Positions 34,834 to 44,627 of a stretch of DNA of 64,000 nucleotides are shown piece by piece. The first letter of the stretch is position 1, and every line of letters starts with the position of its first letter. The position numbers and the translations under genes are program-made. The notes under the pieces were generated by a model. That model was not told where the DNA came from, searched no databases, and was given only the letters and a program-made list of their open reading frames with translations. Location: contig NZ_CP039451.1 of the NCBI RefSeq assembly GCF_004843725.1, forward strand, positions 1,300,501-1,364,500, read 5' to 3'. Origin of the DNA: Psychroserpens sp. NJDZ02 (GTDB lineage Bacteria; Bacteroidota; Bacteroidia; Flavobacteriales; Flavobacteriaceae).

Positions 34834-37800
34834 TTATCTTTTTATAATTACAAATCCTTTTAATTTGTCGAAATTATGCGGGCCATTAATATCAAATTGA
34901 AAGAAGTAAGTCCCTTCTGGCAATACATCTGCACCCATTTTAGTTTTTTTATTGGCTATACCTCTAAAGACATTAGTGGTATTATTATAATTTTCAATTT
35001 GAAAGACCATATCTCCCCAACGGTTAAAAATAGTAACGGTGTTGCTTGGGTTATCCTCTATACCTTCAATATGCCAAAATTCATTAATGCCATCATTATC
35101 TGGTGAAAAACCATATTTAACATCATTTTTTGGAATTGTTAATGTGGTAAACACACTTTCTGTACAACCTTGGGCATCACCGTCAATGTTGTATGCTGTA
35201 ACAGTGACGTAGTACGATTGGTTTTGAAGTAAGTCTTGAATTAAATTATACGAGGTTGCGTTACCTACGTCTTCATTATTTACGATATCAGTTCCTCCAG
35301 ATGTAGAACCTATGGAGAGGGTGTAACCATCAGCGGTAGGAACAATGTCCCAGTCAATACTGGTATCTAAAGCAACGTCAGTCTCATTATGGATTGGGTT
35401 AATTAATGTTGTACATGTCGGTGGGTATAGTAATGTTTCTGTAACAAACGATTCCTCAGTACAGCCTGTTGCATTACCAACCGTGTTATATGGTGTAATG
35501 GTTACAAATACCGTTGACGTTTCTGGCAAGTACAACGCCAAGTCGTAAGTGATGACGTTTCCAACATCTTCATTATCTAAAATATCAGTCCCACCTGTAG
35601 TTGTTCCCACAGAGATTATGTATCCAGTCGCATCTGTTGCAGCAGTCCAACTTAAGTCCGTAGTTATGTCTACGTTTGTAGCATTGTTTAACGGTGTCGT
35701 TAAAGTCGTACAGTTAGGCGGTGTTGGTAGAGTTTCTGTAGTAAACGATTCCTCAGCACATCCCGTGGCATTACCTACTGCGTTATATGGTGTAATAGTT
35801 ACATATATCGTTGATGTTTCCGGTAAATCAGATGCTAGGTCGTAAGTGATGACGTTTCCAACATCTTCATTATCTAAAATATCAGTCCCACCTGCAGTTG
35901 TTCCTACAGAAATAATATATCCAGTGGCATCTGTTGCGGCAGTCCAACTTAAGTCCGTAGTTATGTCTACGTTTGTAGCATTGTTTAACGGTGTCGTTAA
36001 AGTCGTACAGTTAGGCGGTGTTGGTAGAGTTTCTGTAGTAAACGATTCCTCAGCACATCCCGTAGCATTACCTACTGCGTTATATGGTGTAATAGTTACA
36101 TATATCGTTGATGTTTCCGGTAAATCAGATGCTAGGTCGTAAGTGATGACGTTTCCAACATCTTCGCTATCTAAAATATCAGTTCCACCTGTAGTTGTTC
36201 CCACAGAGATTATGTATCCAGTTGCATCTGTTGCAGCAGTCCAACTTAAGTCCGTAGTTATGTCTACGTTTGTAGCATTGTTTAACGGTGTCGTTAAAGT
36301 CGTACAGTTAGGCGGTGTTGGTAGAGTTTCTGTAGTAAACGATTCCTCAGCACATCCCGTGGCATTACCTACTGCGTTATATGGTGTAATAGTTACATAT
36401 ATCGTTGATGTTTCAGGTAAATCTGATGCTAGGTCGTAAGTGATGACGTTTCCAACATCTTCGTTATCTAAAATATCAGTCCCACCTGTAGTTGTTCCCA
36501 CAGAGATTATGTATCCAGTTGCATCTGTTCCAGCAGTCCAACTTAAATCCGTAGTAATATCTACGTTTGTAGCATTATTTAACGGTGTCGTTAAAGTCGC
36601 GCAGTTAGGAGGTGTTGGTAATGTTTCTGTTGTGAACGATTCCTCAGTACAACCCGTTGCATTCCCTACTGCGTTATATGGTGTAATAGTTACATATATC
36701 GTTGATGTTTCCGGTAAATCAGATGCTAAGTCGTAAGTGATGACGTTTCCAACATCTTCATTATCTAAAATATCAGTCCCACCTGCAGTTGTTCCTACAG
36801 AAATAATATATCCAGTGGCATCTGTTGCGGCAGTCCAACTTAAATCCGTAGTAATATCTACGTCTGTAGCATTATGTAATGGATTAGTTAAAGATGTACA
36901 ATTAGGCGGTGTTGGTAATGTTTCTGTTGTGAACGATTCCTCTGTACAACCCGTTGCATTCCCTACTAAGTTGTAAGGAGTAATCGTTACAAAAATAGGT
37001 GACGTTTCAGGTAAATCAGATGCTAGGTCGTAAGTGATGACGTTTCCAACATCTTCGTTATCTAAAATATCAGTACCACCTGTAGTTGTTCCTACAGAAA
37101 TAATATATCCAGTCGCATCTGTTGCAGCAGTCCAACTTAAGTCCGTAGTGATGTCTACGTTTGTAGCATTGTCTAACGGTGTGGTTAAAGTAGTACAGTT
37201 AGGCGGTGTTGGTAGAGTTTCTGTAGTAAACGATTCCTCAGTACATCCTGTGGCATTACCCACTAAGTTGTAAGGGGTAATGGTTACAAAAATAGTTGCC
37301 ATTTCTGGTAAATCTGATGCTAGGTTATAAGTGATGACGTTTCCAACATCTTCATTATCTAAAATATCAGTACCACCTGTAGTTGATCCTACAGAAATAA
37401 TATATCCAGTGGCATCTGTTGCGGCAGTCCAACTTAAGTCCGTAGTAATATCTACGTTTGTAGCATTGTTTAACGGTGTTGTTAAAGTAGTACAGTTAGG
37501 CGGTGTTGGTAATGTTTCTGTTGTGAACGATTCCTCAGTACAGCCTGTCGCACTAGCTACCGCGTTGTAAGGTGCAATCGTTACAAATATGGTAGACGTT
37601 TCAGGTAAATCTGATGCTAAGTTGTAAGTGATGACGTTTCCAACATCTGTAAGTGCAAGAATATCAGTCCCACCTGTAGTTGTTCCCACAGAAATGGTAT
37701 AACCAGTTGCATCGGTTATAGCTGTCCAGCTTAAATCCGTCGTGATGTCTACGTCCGTAGCGTTGTGTAACGGAGCAGTCAGAGTGGTACAAGTTGGAGG

Positions 37801-40800
37801 GTCTGTAGATGCAGAATCTCCTGTTCTAAAACTTTCTTCAGTACAACCTATGGCATCACCAACCGCGTTGTACGGTGTGATGTTTACAAAAATTAAACGA
37901 TTAGTGTTTAAGTCGTCAGGAAGATCGTAAGTGGTTACATTTCCAACATCAATATTATTAAGAATTTCAATACCGCCACCAGTAGTACCTACTGAAAGTA
38001 AGTAACCTGTGGCATTAGGTACGGGATTCCAGCTAAAATCAGTATCTATTGAGACATCTGTAGTACCATCTAAAGGTAATGTTAAGCTGGTACACTCTGG
38101 AGCAACAGGAATAGTTTCTGTGGTGAAACTCTCTTCGGCGCATGTTATAGCATCTCCAATAGTGTTATAAGGTGTTATTTGCACATAGATTATAGTGTTT
38201 TCAGGAAGGCCTGAAGCTAATTGATAGGCTGTTACATTAGCAACATCAATGTCATTTAGTATGTCACTACCTCCTGACGTTGTTCCTACTGTAATTCTAT
38301 AGCCATCGGCATTGGCAATTGGTTCCCATTCTAAATCAGTATCTACAGATATGTCTGTACTCCCATGTAATGGTAATGTTAAGGTTGTACAATCGGGAAC
38401 TGTTGGTGTGCTATTGTTGATAATAGTAAAACTTTCCATTGTACAGGCTAACGGCTCTCCTTCATCATTAAAAGGAGTAATTGTAACTTGTACTAGTTCA
38501 CCTCCTGAAAAATCTGATAAAAATTGATAAGATGTTTCTGTGACCGTTTCATTATCCACTAATAAGACGTTTCCAGGTTGCGTTACGACTGTTAGTGTAT
38601 AGCCTCTAGCATAAAGTGCGCGTTCCCAAGTAAGATTTGTATTAACAGGGACATCTATGTCTCCATTTGCTGGCGAAATCAATTGAGTACAAGTTGGTAT
38701 TGGGCAGTCTAAAATATCTCCTGTAAATGTCCATCCATATGTATCAATCATAGATTGCCTGTGTGTTTGGGCATCACAATACAGTAAGGTCTGGGCACCA
38801 AGGTTTATATTGTAATTTACGACTAGCTCAGACCAGGCAATTAAAGTCGCATCATAATTTTCTCTAGATAATGCGGTGTAATCCAGCATGTACTGCATGT
38901 CGGTAACAGGGCTAACATCCCAAGCAGACAATGGCTGGTTAAAAGACGTGGCATTACTAAACATGTATTTCATATTTGTGGTTCCAATAATCCAATCGTC
39001 TAAATTTTGATCGAAAGCTGTTGCGTTTCTAAACATAGAAATCATATTAGAAACATTGGTAACTCTCCAACTATTAAGCGTTTGGTTGAAGGCTATGGCG
39101 TCATAAAACATTTCTTCCATAGTAATAACCCCTCTTACATTCCAACCGTCGATAGTTTCATTAAAAACGCTAGCGCCTCTAAACATCTCTTCCATAGTCA
39201 GTACAGAGGCCACGTTCCATGAATTCATGGTTTGGTTGTAGCTGATAGCATTTTTAAACATCGCTTCCATTGTGGCGACAAAAGAAACATTCCAGATATC
39301 TATATTTTGGTTAAAAGCAGAGGCACCACTAAACATTTCGGCCATGGTTAAGACTTCTCCAGTGTTCCAATTGTTTAATGTCTGATTAAAAACAATAGCA
39401 TTTTTAAACATGCTTTTCATATTGGTTACAGAAGCTACGGTCCAGTCATTAATTGGTGAGTTAAAAGCGCTTGCGTTTTCAAACATAGAAGGCATTAAAG
39501 TAACAGAATTAACAATCCAATCGTTTAAGTCTTGGTTAAATACCAGGGCTTTTTCAAACATAGAAGTCATGTTGGCAACAGCACTAACCTCCCAAAGGTC
39601 TAATGGTTGATTAAAGGCTTCTGCGCTTTCAAACATAGAGGTCATATCTACTACAGAATTGACGTCCCATCCATTTAATGGCTTGTTAAAGGCTTTAGCA
39701 CTTTTAAATGTTGATGCCATATTTATAACATTGGTAACGTTCCAGGCGCTAATATTTTGATTAAATGTTACTGCGCTTTCAAACATAGATTGCATGTTAG
39801 TTACCGCAATTGGAACCCAATTATCTAAAGGCATATTGAAGTTGGTAGCACTTTCAAACATAGAACTCATGTCGGTAACGGCAGTGACACTCCAACTATT
39901 AATATTTTGGTTAAATGCTGTCGCATATTCAAACATAGAGGACATGTTGGTCACGTTGTTAACAGTCCAAATATCTATTGGTTGATCAAAAACTGTTGCG
40001 TTGTTAAACATAGATTCCATGTCGGTTACAGAAGTCACATCCCAACCGAGTAGTGGTTGGTTGAATAAACTAGCTCTATAAAACATCTGTCTCATGGTGG
40101 TTACGGCACTCACGTCCCAGCTATTGATATTTTGGTTAAATGCACTAGAAGATGAAAACATTGTGGACATATCTGTAACATTACTTGTAATCCAATGGTC
40201 TAATGGTTGATCAAAATCGCTTGCACTAGAAAACATAGATGACATATTGGTCACGTTGGAAACATTCCAATCATTTAAAGGCTGGTTAAAGTCACTTGCA
40301 CTTTGAAACATACTAGACATGTCTTCAATATTACTAACATCCCAATCGTTTATATTACCATTAAAAAGATTGGCAGAACCAAACATACGATATGTCGTTG
40401 TTACCTGTGACAAATCGGGTAGGTCTGTAGCGTTATATTCCATATTTTTACAATAATAGAACGCGTTTTTCATTGATTGCCATTGTTGGGTTCCCCATTG
40501 ATCTATAGAAAGTAATTTTTGATTGTCTCGCGCAAAATTAGAATAGTAATGTGCTGGGTAGTCTCCAATAATACTGATGGTATAAATACCAGGGACAAGG
40601 TAAGTATGGGTAATACCTCCAGTCACATTATTGTTAAATTGATTATCTCCCCAGTCTATAGAGTAATTATAAGTTAGGTAATCTGGATAACTAGAATTAG
40701 CATCTATTCTAAGTTGATTATCATCACTAGTATAGCTTTGTGATATACTGGTGTCTATTGTAATTTTAAAGGCTGTAGGGTCATTAATCCAACTAGATAT

Positions 40801-42918
40801 AACGCTAAAACTTTCTTCTGTACATCCTGTAGCATCTCCATCTGTTGCATTGTAAGGCACTACCGTTACGTAAACAGTGTCGCCAGGTGTTAAATCTGAT
40901 GTCAAGTCTAAACCAGTTACATTACCTACATCTAGGTCTGTTACTATAGCAGTAACGACACCACTATTTTCTATTCGATAACTAATTTTATAACCTGTAG
41001 CTCCCGGAACCATTTCCCAAATTATATCTGTATTTGATGGGGCGCTAGTATCACCATTAAGAGGAGAAACCAAAGACGTACAAAGCACAAATGAACAGTT
41101 TATAATATCGTCATTGATTATCCAATTAGAGTTATCAATTAGATTTTGTCGTTGATCCCTGCTATCGCAATAATTTAATCCTTCAGCACCAAGAGTCACG
41201 TTATCTCTTACCGATTGAGCCTCCCAACCTATTAGTGTGTTATCGTAATTAGTTTGAGACAAACCAGAATCATCTAGCATGTCAGACATGTTTGAGACGT
41301 TACTTATGTTCCAAGATGCTAAGCTTTGGTCAAATGCCATTGCATTTCTATACATGCTAGACATATTGGTTACGGAGGACGTGTCCCAGTCATTTAATGG
41401 CTGATTAAAAATTGTAGGGTTAGCAGTAGAGGAGTAAAACATATATGACATGTTGGTTACTTCTGAAGTAGTCCAACCATTTAAAGGTTGATTAAAAACA
41501 CGTGCAGCGTTAAACATAGAGCTCATGTTTTTAACCTTACTAACATCCCATATTTCAAGAGGTTGGTTAAACGTGGTAGTTGATGCAAACATAGAACTCA
41601 TATCTGTTACTTTGCTAACATCCCAACTTGTAATAGCTTGGTTAAACGCATTTGTAGAACGAAACATATTATTCATATTAGTAACATTACTAACAATCCA
41701 ACCTGTAATATCCTGATTAAATAGATAAGCAGCTTCAAACATTGATTGCATATCAACAACATTACTAACATCCCAAGTTGTAATATTCTCATTAAATTGA
41801 GTTGCGCCATCAAACATCGATTCCATATCTGTAACCGCAGTAACAATCCAACTATTTAAAGGTTGATTAAAATACCGGTTATCCCTAAACATGAAACTCA
41901 TGTTGGTCACATTGCTAACGTCCCAATCGTTTATTGGCTGGTTGAATCTAGTACATCCATCAAACATATGAGACATATCGGTCACGTTGCTAACTATCCA
42001 ACTGTTTAGGGGTTGGTTAAAGCCTGTGTTTTTATAAAACATATAAGACATATCTTCTACATTACTTACATTCCAAATTTCTATAGGTTGATTAAAATCT
42101 GCATCGCCAAACATATAAGACATGTCAGTTACATTATTAACTAACCAACTACTTAATGGAAGGTTAAAAGTGGTCTTATAAAACATGTAAGACATATCCG
42201 TTACATTACTAACTTCCCAACCATTTATACTTTGATTAAATGCCGAAGCAGAATAAAACATTTTAGACATGTTTGTTACCTGTGCTGTATTCCAATTGTC
42301 TAGAGGTTCGTTAAAGCTTGATGTACGAAAGAATGTTTCGGACATATCTGTTACGCTTCCTGTATTCCACAAGTCTAAAGGTCTGTTAAAGGTCGTAGCG
42401 CCATAAAATAGACCTGAAAGATCTGTAATAGTGCTTACATTCCAATGGTTGATAATACCGTTAAAAGATGCAGCATTTTTAAACATATTTTTAAGCGTGG
42501 TTACTTGTGATAAATCAGGAGCACCTATGGCGTCAAAATTTAAATTTTCACAACCATAAAAAGCATTTTCCATGGTTTGCCATTGGATATTACCCCAATT
42601 TAAAATCTCTATAATTTTTAATTTATCACCTTGATCATTAAAATATATGGACGGGAAAGTTCCGTCAATCGTTATGGTGTAGGTATTTGGAGTCGCATAG
42701 GCATGGGTAATATCACCTGTAACTCCTGTGTCCGTTTGTCCATCTCCCCAATCTACATTATAATTATAGGTGTACGCTGGATTTGTTGGTATTTCAATTT
42801 CGTTAATAGCAGAAGTCCCTGTATCTGTATTTGACGTATTCCAAAGCGATGAGAATTCGGTTTGTGAAAATGAAGTGAGGCTTAAAAATAAAAAGAGTAA
42901 GGTAATCGTGTGTTTCAT
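34834..42918 (-). CDS. Giant BspA-like/Fn3 repeat adhesin with T9SS type B sorting domain
   Basis: The product has about 2,694 residues. ATG 42918 is chosen because it begins a standard signal peptide (KHTITLLFLFLSLTSFSQ) and follows a TAATTTTG box; an upstream ATG at 42996 would put the signal peptide 26 residues inside. Residues about 20-605 and 710-1400 are two BspA-like (DUF285) blocks of about 25-residue repeats of the form FNQPLNSWDVSNVTDMSYMF, each introduced by a PKD-like WGDGQ..H.Y segment. One fibronectin-III-like domain lies between them, and about 12 more follow (1406-2590). The end (from NDVKYGFSPDNDGINEFWHI) is a CHU_C-type T9SS type B sorting domain. It is a cell-surface adhesin, likely displayed with the SprF-like neighbour. 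Confidence 0.93.
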   Translation of the reverse strand: MKHTITLLFLFLSLTSFSQTEFSSLWNTSNTDTGTSAINEIEIPTNPAYTYNYNVDWGDGQTDTGVTGDITHAYATPNTYTITIDGTFPSIYFNDQGDKLKIIEILNWGNIQWQTMENAFYGCENLNFDAIGAPDLSQVTTLKNMFKNAASFNGIINHWNVSTITDLSGLFYGATTFNRPLDLWNTGSVTDMSETFFRTSSFNEPLDNWNTAQVTNMSKMFYSASAFNQSINGWEVSNVTDMSYMFYKTTFNLPLSSWLVNNVTDMSYMFGDADFNQPIEIWNVSNVEDMSYMFYKNTGFNQPLNSWIVSNVTDMSHMFDGCTRFNQPINDWDVSNVTNMSFMFRDNRYFNQPLNSWIVTAVTDMESMFDGATQFNENITTWDVSNVVDMQSMFEAAYLFNQDITGWIVSNVTNMNNMFRSTNAFNQAITSWDVSKVTDMSSMFASTTTFNQPLEIWDVSKVKNMSSMFNAARVFNQPLNGWTTSEVTNMSYMFYSSTANPTIFNQPLNDWDTSSVTNMSSMYRNAMAFDQSLASWNISNVSNMSDMLDDSGLSQTNYDNTLIGWEAQSVRDNVTLGAEGLNYCDSRDQRQNLIDNSNWIINDDIINCSFVLCTSLVSPLNGDTSAPSNTDIIWEMVPGATGYKISYRIENSGVVTAIVTDLDVGNVTGLDLTSDLTPGDTVYVTVVPYNATDGDATGCTEESFSVISSWINDPTAFKITIDTSISQSYTSDDNQLRIDANSSYPDYLTYNYSIDWGDNQFNNNVTGGITHTYLVPGIYTISIIGDYPAHYYSNFARDNQKLLSIDQWGTQQWQSMKNAFYYCKNMEYNATDLPDLSQVTTTYRMFGSANLFNGNINDWDVSNIEDMSSMFQSASDFNQPLNDWNVSNVTNMSSMFSSASDFDQPLDHWITSNVTDMSTMFSSSSAFNQNINSWDVSAVTTMRQMFYRASLFNQPLLGWDVTSVTDMESMFNNATVFDQPIDIWTVNNVTNMSSMFEYATAFNQNINSWSVTAVTDMSSMFESATNFNMPLDNWVPIAVTNMQSMFESAVTFNQNISAWNVTNVINMASTFKSAKAFNKPLNGWDVNSVVDMTSMFESAEAFNQPLDLWEVSAVANMTSMFEKALVFNQDLNDWIVNSVTLMPSMFENASAFNSPINDWTVASVTNMKSMFKNAIVFNQTLNNWNTGEVLTMAEMFSGASAFNQNIDIWNVSFVATMEAMFKNAISYNQTMNSWNVASVLTMEEMFRGASVFNETIDGWNVRGVITMEEMFYDAIAFNQTLNSWRVTNVSNMISMFRNATAFDQNLDDWIIGTTNMKYMFSNATSFNQPLSAWDVSPVTDMQYMLDYTALSRENYDATLIAWSELVVNYNINLGAQTLLYCDAQTHRQSMIDTYGWTFTGDILDCPIPTCTQLISPANGDIDVPVNTNLTWERALYARGYTLTVVTQPGNVLLVDNETVTETSYQFLSDFSGGELVQVTITPFNDEGEPLACTMESFTIINNSTPTVPDCTTLTLPLHGSTDISVDTDLEWEPIANADGYRITVGTTSGGSDILNDIDVANVTAYQLASGLPENTIIYVQITPYNTIGDAITCAEESFTTETIPVAPECTSLTLPLDGTTDVSIDTDFSWNPVPNATGYLLSVGTTGGGIEILNNIDVGNVTTYDLPDDLNTNRLIFVNITPYNAVGDAIGCTEESFRTGDSASTDPPTCTTLTAPLHNATDVDITTDLSWTAITDATGYTISVGTTTGGTDILALTDVGNVITYNLASDLPETSTIFVTIAPYNAVASATGCTEESFTTETLPTPPNCTTLTTPLNNATNVDITTDLSWTAATDATGYIISVGSTTGGTDILDNEDVGNVITYNLASDLPEMATIFVTITPYNLVGNATGCTEESFTTETLPTPPNCTTLTTPLDNATNVDITTDLSWTAATDATGYIISVGTTTGGTDILDNEDVGNVITYDLASDLPETSPIFVTITPYNLVGNATGCTEESFTTETLPTPPNCTSLTNPLHNATDVDITTDLSWTAATDATGYIISVGTTAGGTDILDNEDVGNVITYDLASDLPETSTIYVTITPYNAVGNATGCTEESFTTETLPTPPNCATLTTPLNNATNVDITTDLSWTAGTDATGYIISVGTTTGGTDILDNEDVGNVITYDLASDLPETSTIYVTITPYNAVGNATGCAEESFTTETLPTPPNCTTLTTPLNNATNVDITTDLSWTAATDATGYIISVGTTTGGTDILDSEDVGNVITYDLASDLPETSTIYVTITPYNAVGNATGCAEESFTTETLPTPPNCTTLTTPLNNATNVDITTDLSWTAATDATGYIISVGTTAGGTDILDNEDVGNVITYDLASDLPETSTIYVTITPYNAVGNATGCAEESFTTETLPTPPNCTTLTTPLNNATNVDITTDLSWTAATDATGYIISVGTTTGGTDILDNEDVGNVITYDLALYLPETSTVFVTITPYNTVGNATGCTEESFVTETLLYPPTCTTLINPIHNETDVALDTSIDWDIVPTADGYTLSIGSTSGGTDIVNNEDVGNATSYNLIQDLLQNQSYYVTVTAYNIDGDAQGCTESVFTTLTIPKNDVKYGFSPDNDGINEFWHIEGIEDNPSNTVTIFNRWGDMVFQIENYNNTTNVFRGIANKKTKMGADVLPEGTYFFQFDINGPHNFDKLKGFVIIKR
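35450..37750 (-). repeat. Near-identical 297 bp tandem repeats inside the adhesin gene
   Basis: About 7-8 units of 297 bp (99 codons) follow each other with few changes, for example CTACGTTTGTAGCATTGTT and GATGACGTTTCCAACATCTT recurring at exactly this period (35549, 35846, 36143, 36440, 36737, 37034, 37331). Each encodes one Fn3-like domain (DATGYIISVGTTTGGTDIL, YVTITPYNAVGNATGC). Flanking domains are more diverged, indicating recent expansion in the middle. Copy number could change by slippage or recombination. Confidence 0.9.
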
Positions 42919-42941
42919 GAAATAAAATTTTAAAAAAGCGG

Positions 42942-42949
42942 CAAAATTA
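42942..42949 (-). promoter_or_regulatory. TAATTTTG promoter -7 box of the adhesin operon
   Basis: On the minus strand the octamer fits TAnnTTTG and lies 24 bases before ATG 42918. A -33 TTG element is not evident. Confidence 0.5.
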
Positions 42950-43079
42950 ATTTTAAATTTTGAGACTAAGTGCTTTGTGTTTTGTTCTTTCACCAAAAAC
43001 AGTCCATTTGTTTGAAAGTAATTAGTCTCTGGTAATTGATTAGATATTGACGTTTAAATCTAACGGTTTTAGGTATGTT

Positions 43080-43694
43080 TTATCCCCAACCATATTTTTG
43101 GTCGTCTAATATAAATTTGCTCATTAATCTAATAAATAGACCTCCTGTACCAAAAGCTATTTTATCTTGCTCTGGAAAAGCATCATTATCTTCAACAATT
43201 AAACCATGGTCCGCTATTATAAAGACAGGCTCTCCTAAAGCGTTTTTTTGTTCATGATCCCAGATAATCCAATTTTGACCGGCATCACAAAACCCTTGAT
43301 GTCTGTCTTCGTCACCTTCCAATTCTTCCATCATAAATTCGGAGGAAGGCGCGTCTCCATCATATCCATAAAAGTCTATAGCATCAGGTACGCCATCACC
43401 AAATCGTATCATATTATGCATTTTGACCACCGTTTTATAAGACTCAGGCACTGCAAATGGGGTTGCTTTAAAATCGCCTTGATAAGGTGCTCCAAAGGTT
43501 ATGATGACTTCATCGTCATCCTCGTTTTTAAAAGCGATCTTTAGCTTCTCATCATAGTGTATAGCTACAATTTTAGTGGCAATTGTTTTTAGTGTTTCAA
43601 GGCATGGCGTGGTTAAAGCCCATGGTTTAAAATAAGTAATAAAAGCAGTTTTTAATTCTGCGTCTTCTAGCAAGGATAATTCTTTTAGTGTCAT
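43080..43694 (-). CDS. SMI1/KNR4 (SUKH)-like protein
   Basis: The product of about 204 residues has a SUKH-like order: VPESYKTVVKMHNMIRFGDG matches the conserved P..Y..F....NG region, followed by a Gly/Asp-rich DFYGYDGDAPSS and ending in a LPEQDKIAFGTGGLFIRLMS-like segment. SUKH proteins are commonly immunity proteins against polymorphic toxins. A start 10 codons upstream (43724) is possible; ATG 43694 (MTLKELSLLED) is preferred as the shorter product fits. The gene is alone, with a gap of about 160 bases to the adhesin operon. The family match is by eye. Confidence 0.62.
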   Translation of the reverse strand: MTLKELSLLEDAELKTAFITYFKPWALTTPCLETLKTIATKIVAIHYDEKLKIAFKNEDDDEVIITFGAPYQGDFKATPFAVPESYKTVVKMHNMIRFGDGVPDAIDFYGYDGDAPSSEFMMEELEGDEDRHQGFCDAGQNWIIWDHEQKNALGEPVFIIADHGLIVEDNDAFPEQDKIAFGTGGLFIRLMSKFILDDQKYGWG

Positions 43695-44028
43695 ATTTTT
43701 AATGTAGCATGTTTCAAAATGCAAAGGTCCTGTTCTTTAAATAACTTTAATACCCTGAATTCAGTGAAAAATGAAATGGTCAAGATTTTAATATTATAGA
43801 CGTGATTTTTTGAAGAAAAAAAAGTCTTAAAAGGATCAGAACACCTGAGCATTATATTTAACATCAATCTTAGACGTTTAGCTTGTGTTTATGCTTAGTA
43901 ATTGTAAAATATTTATATTTTACACTTTTGGAATCAAACAAACGATTAATAACAAAAAACATACTGCAGTAAAGCAAAATTTATATCAACCGATACCATC
44001 AAGAGCACTCGCCTAAACCTTTATTCAA

Positions 44029-44036
44029 TAACTTTG
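44029..44036 (+). promoter_or_regulatory. TAACTTTG promoter -7 box
   Basis: An exact TAnnTTTG octamer 18 bases before the ATG at 44054. It marks the start of the second plus-strand run of genes. Confidence 0.55.
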
Positions 44037-44053
44037 CGCAACAAATCTGAATT

Positions 44054-44470
44054 ATGACAAAAAAAACTGAGACCTATTCTAGACAATTGAAGTATTTACT
44101 AGTTTTAGGTGACGAAATTATAAAAGAGGACGGCATCTTTAGAGAAGGCCTATTTTTTTCCAAACTCCGGGAATTCACAAACTTTTATAAGGAAATAAAA
44201 TCACCCGTGTCAGAAATTATAGAGGAGAAAAAAAAACATATATTATCAAATTATCCTATAGTTTTACAAACTGATTTAAAATTTGTTAATTACCAGTATC
44301 CAGCATTACCTATTTTTATTTTAATGCTAGTTTTCCCTATGTTTGCATTGGGTTATTTTATTCTAAAATATCGTTATGTAAAAAAAACAAAATCCAAATT
44401 AAGAGTACTGTTACAAAACCTCTCATCTATTAATTTAATAGTTGAGAACAATACGTTTAAAAAAAACTAA
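44054..44470 (+). CDS. Small membrane protein, unknown function
   Basis: I do not recognise this 138-residue protein. The N-terminal 75 residues are soluble and helical; a hydrophobic segment (ALPIFILMLVFPMFALGYFI, about 84-103) spans the membrane once, followed by a basic stretch YRYVKKTKSK. The promoter box at 44029 supports expression. It is the first gene of a run of plus-strand genes that continues to 54.6 kb. Confidence 0.6.
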   Translation: MTKKTETYSRQLKYLLVLGDEIIKEDGIFREGLFFSKLREFTNFYKEIKSPVSEIIEEKKKHILSNYPIVLQTDLKFVNYQYPALPIFILMLVFPMFALGYFILKYRYVKKTKSKLRVLLQNLSSINLIVENNTFKKN

Positions 44471-44471
44471 C

Positions 44472-44603
44472 ACCACCACCTTATAAAACTGATATAGACT
44501 TAATAACTAAATCAAAGATAATTACACATTTGTAACATCGGATCTCCCCAAAAAAAAGCCTTGCAGACAAACCCATATTTATTCTGGCACATAAACGATC
44601 CAC
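44472..44603 (+). repeat. Decayed attC-like palindrome, copy A4
   Basis: It can be aligned with A2: CACATTTGTAACATCGGATC, a damaged centre, CCTTGCAGACAAACCCATA, then ATTCTGGCACATAAACGATCC. The central hairpin and the CGTT core (now CGATC) are lost. It precedes the lipoprotein at 44628 by about 25 bases, the same spacing as the intact copies. Confidence 0.5.
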
Positions 44604-44627
44604 CATTAACAAAAAAACTACCAAAAT

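Noticed and set aside
35450..37750. Ladder of about 98-codon plus-strand open frames spaced 297 bases apart
   Set aside because: They are antisense shadows of the adhesin's identical Fn3 repeats; the codons follow the minus-strand protein and there are no separate start signals.
35450..38300. Possible CRISPR or satellite array
   Set aside because: The repeats are 297 bp, contiguous, without spacers, and in frame with a clear protein domain.
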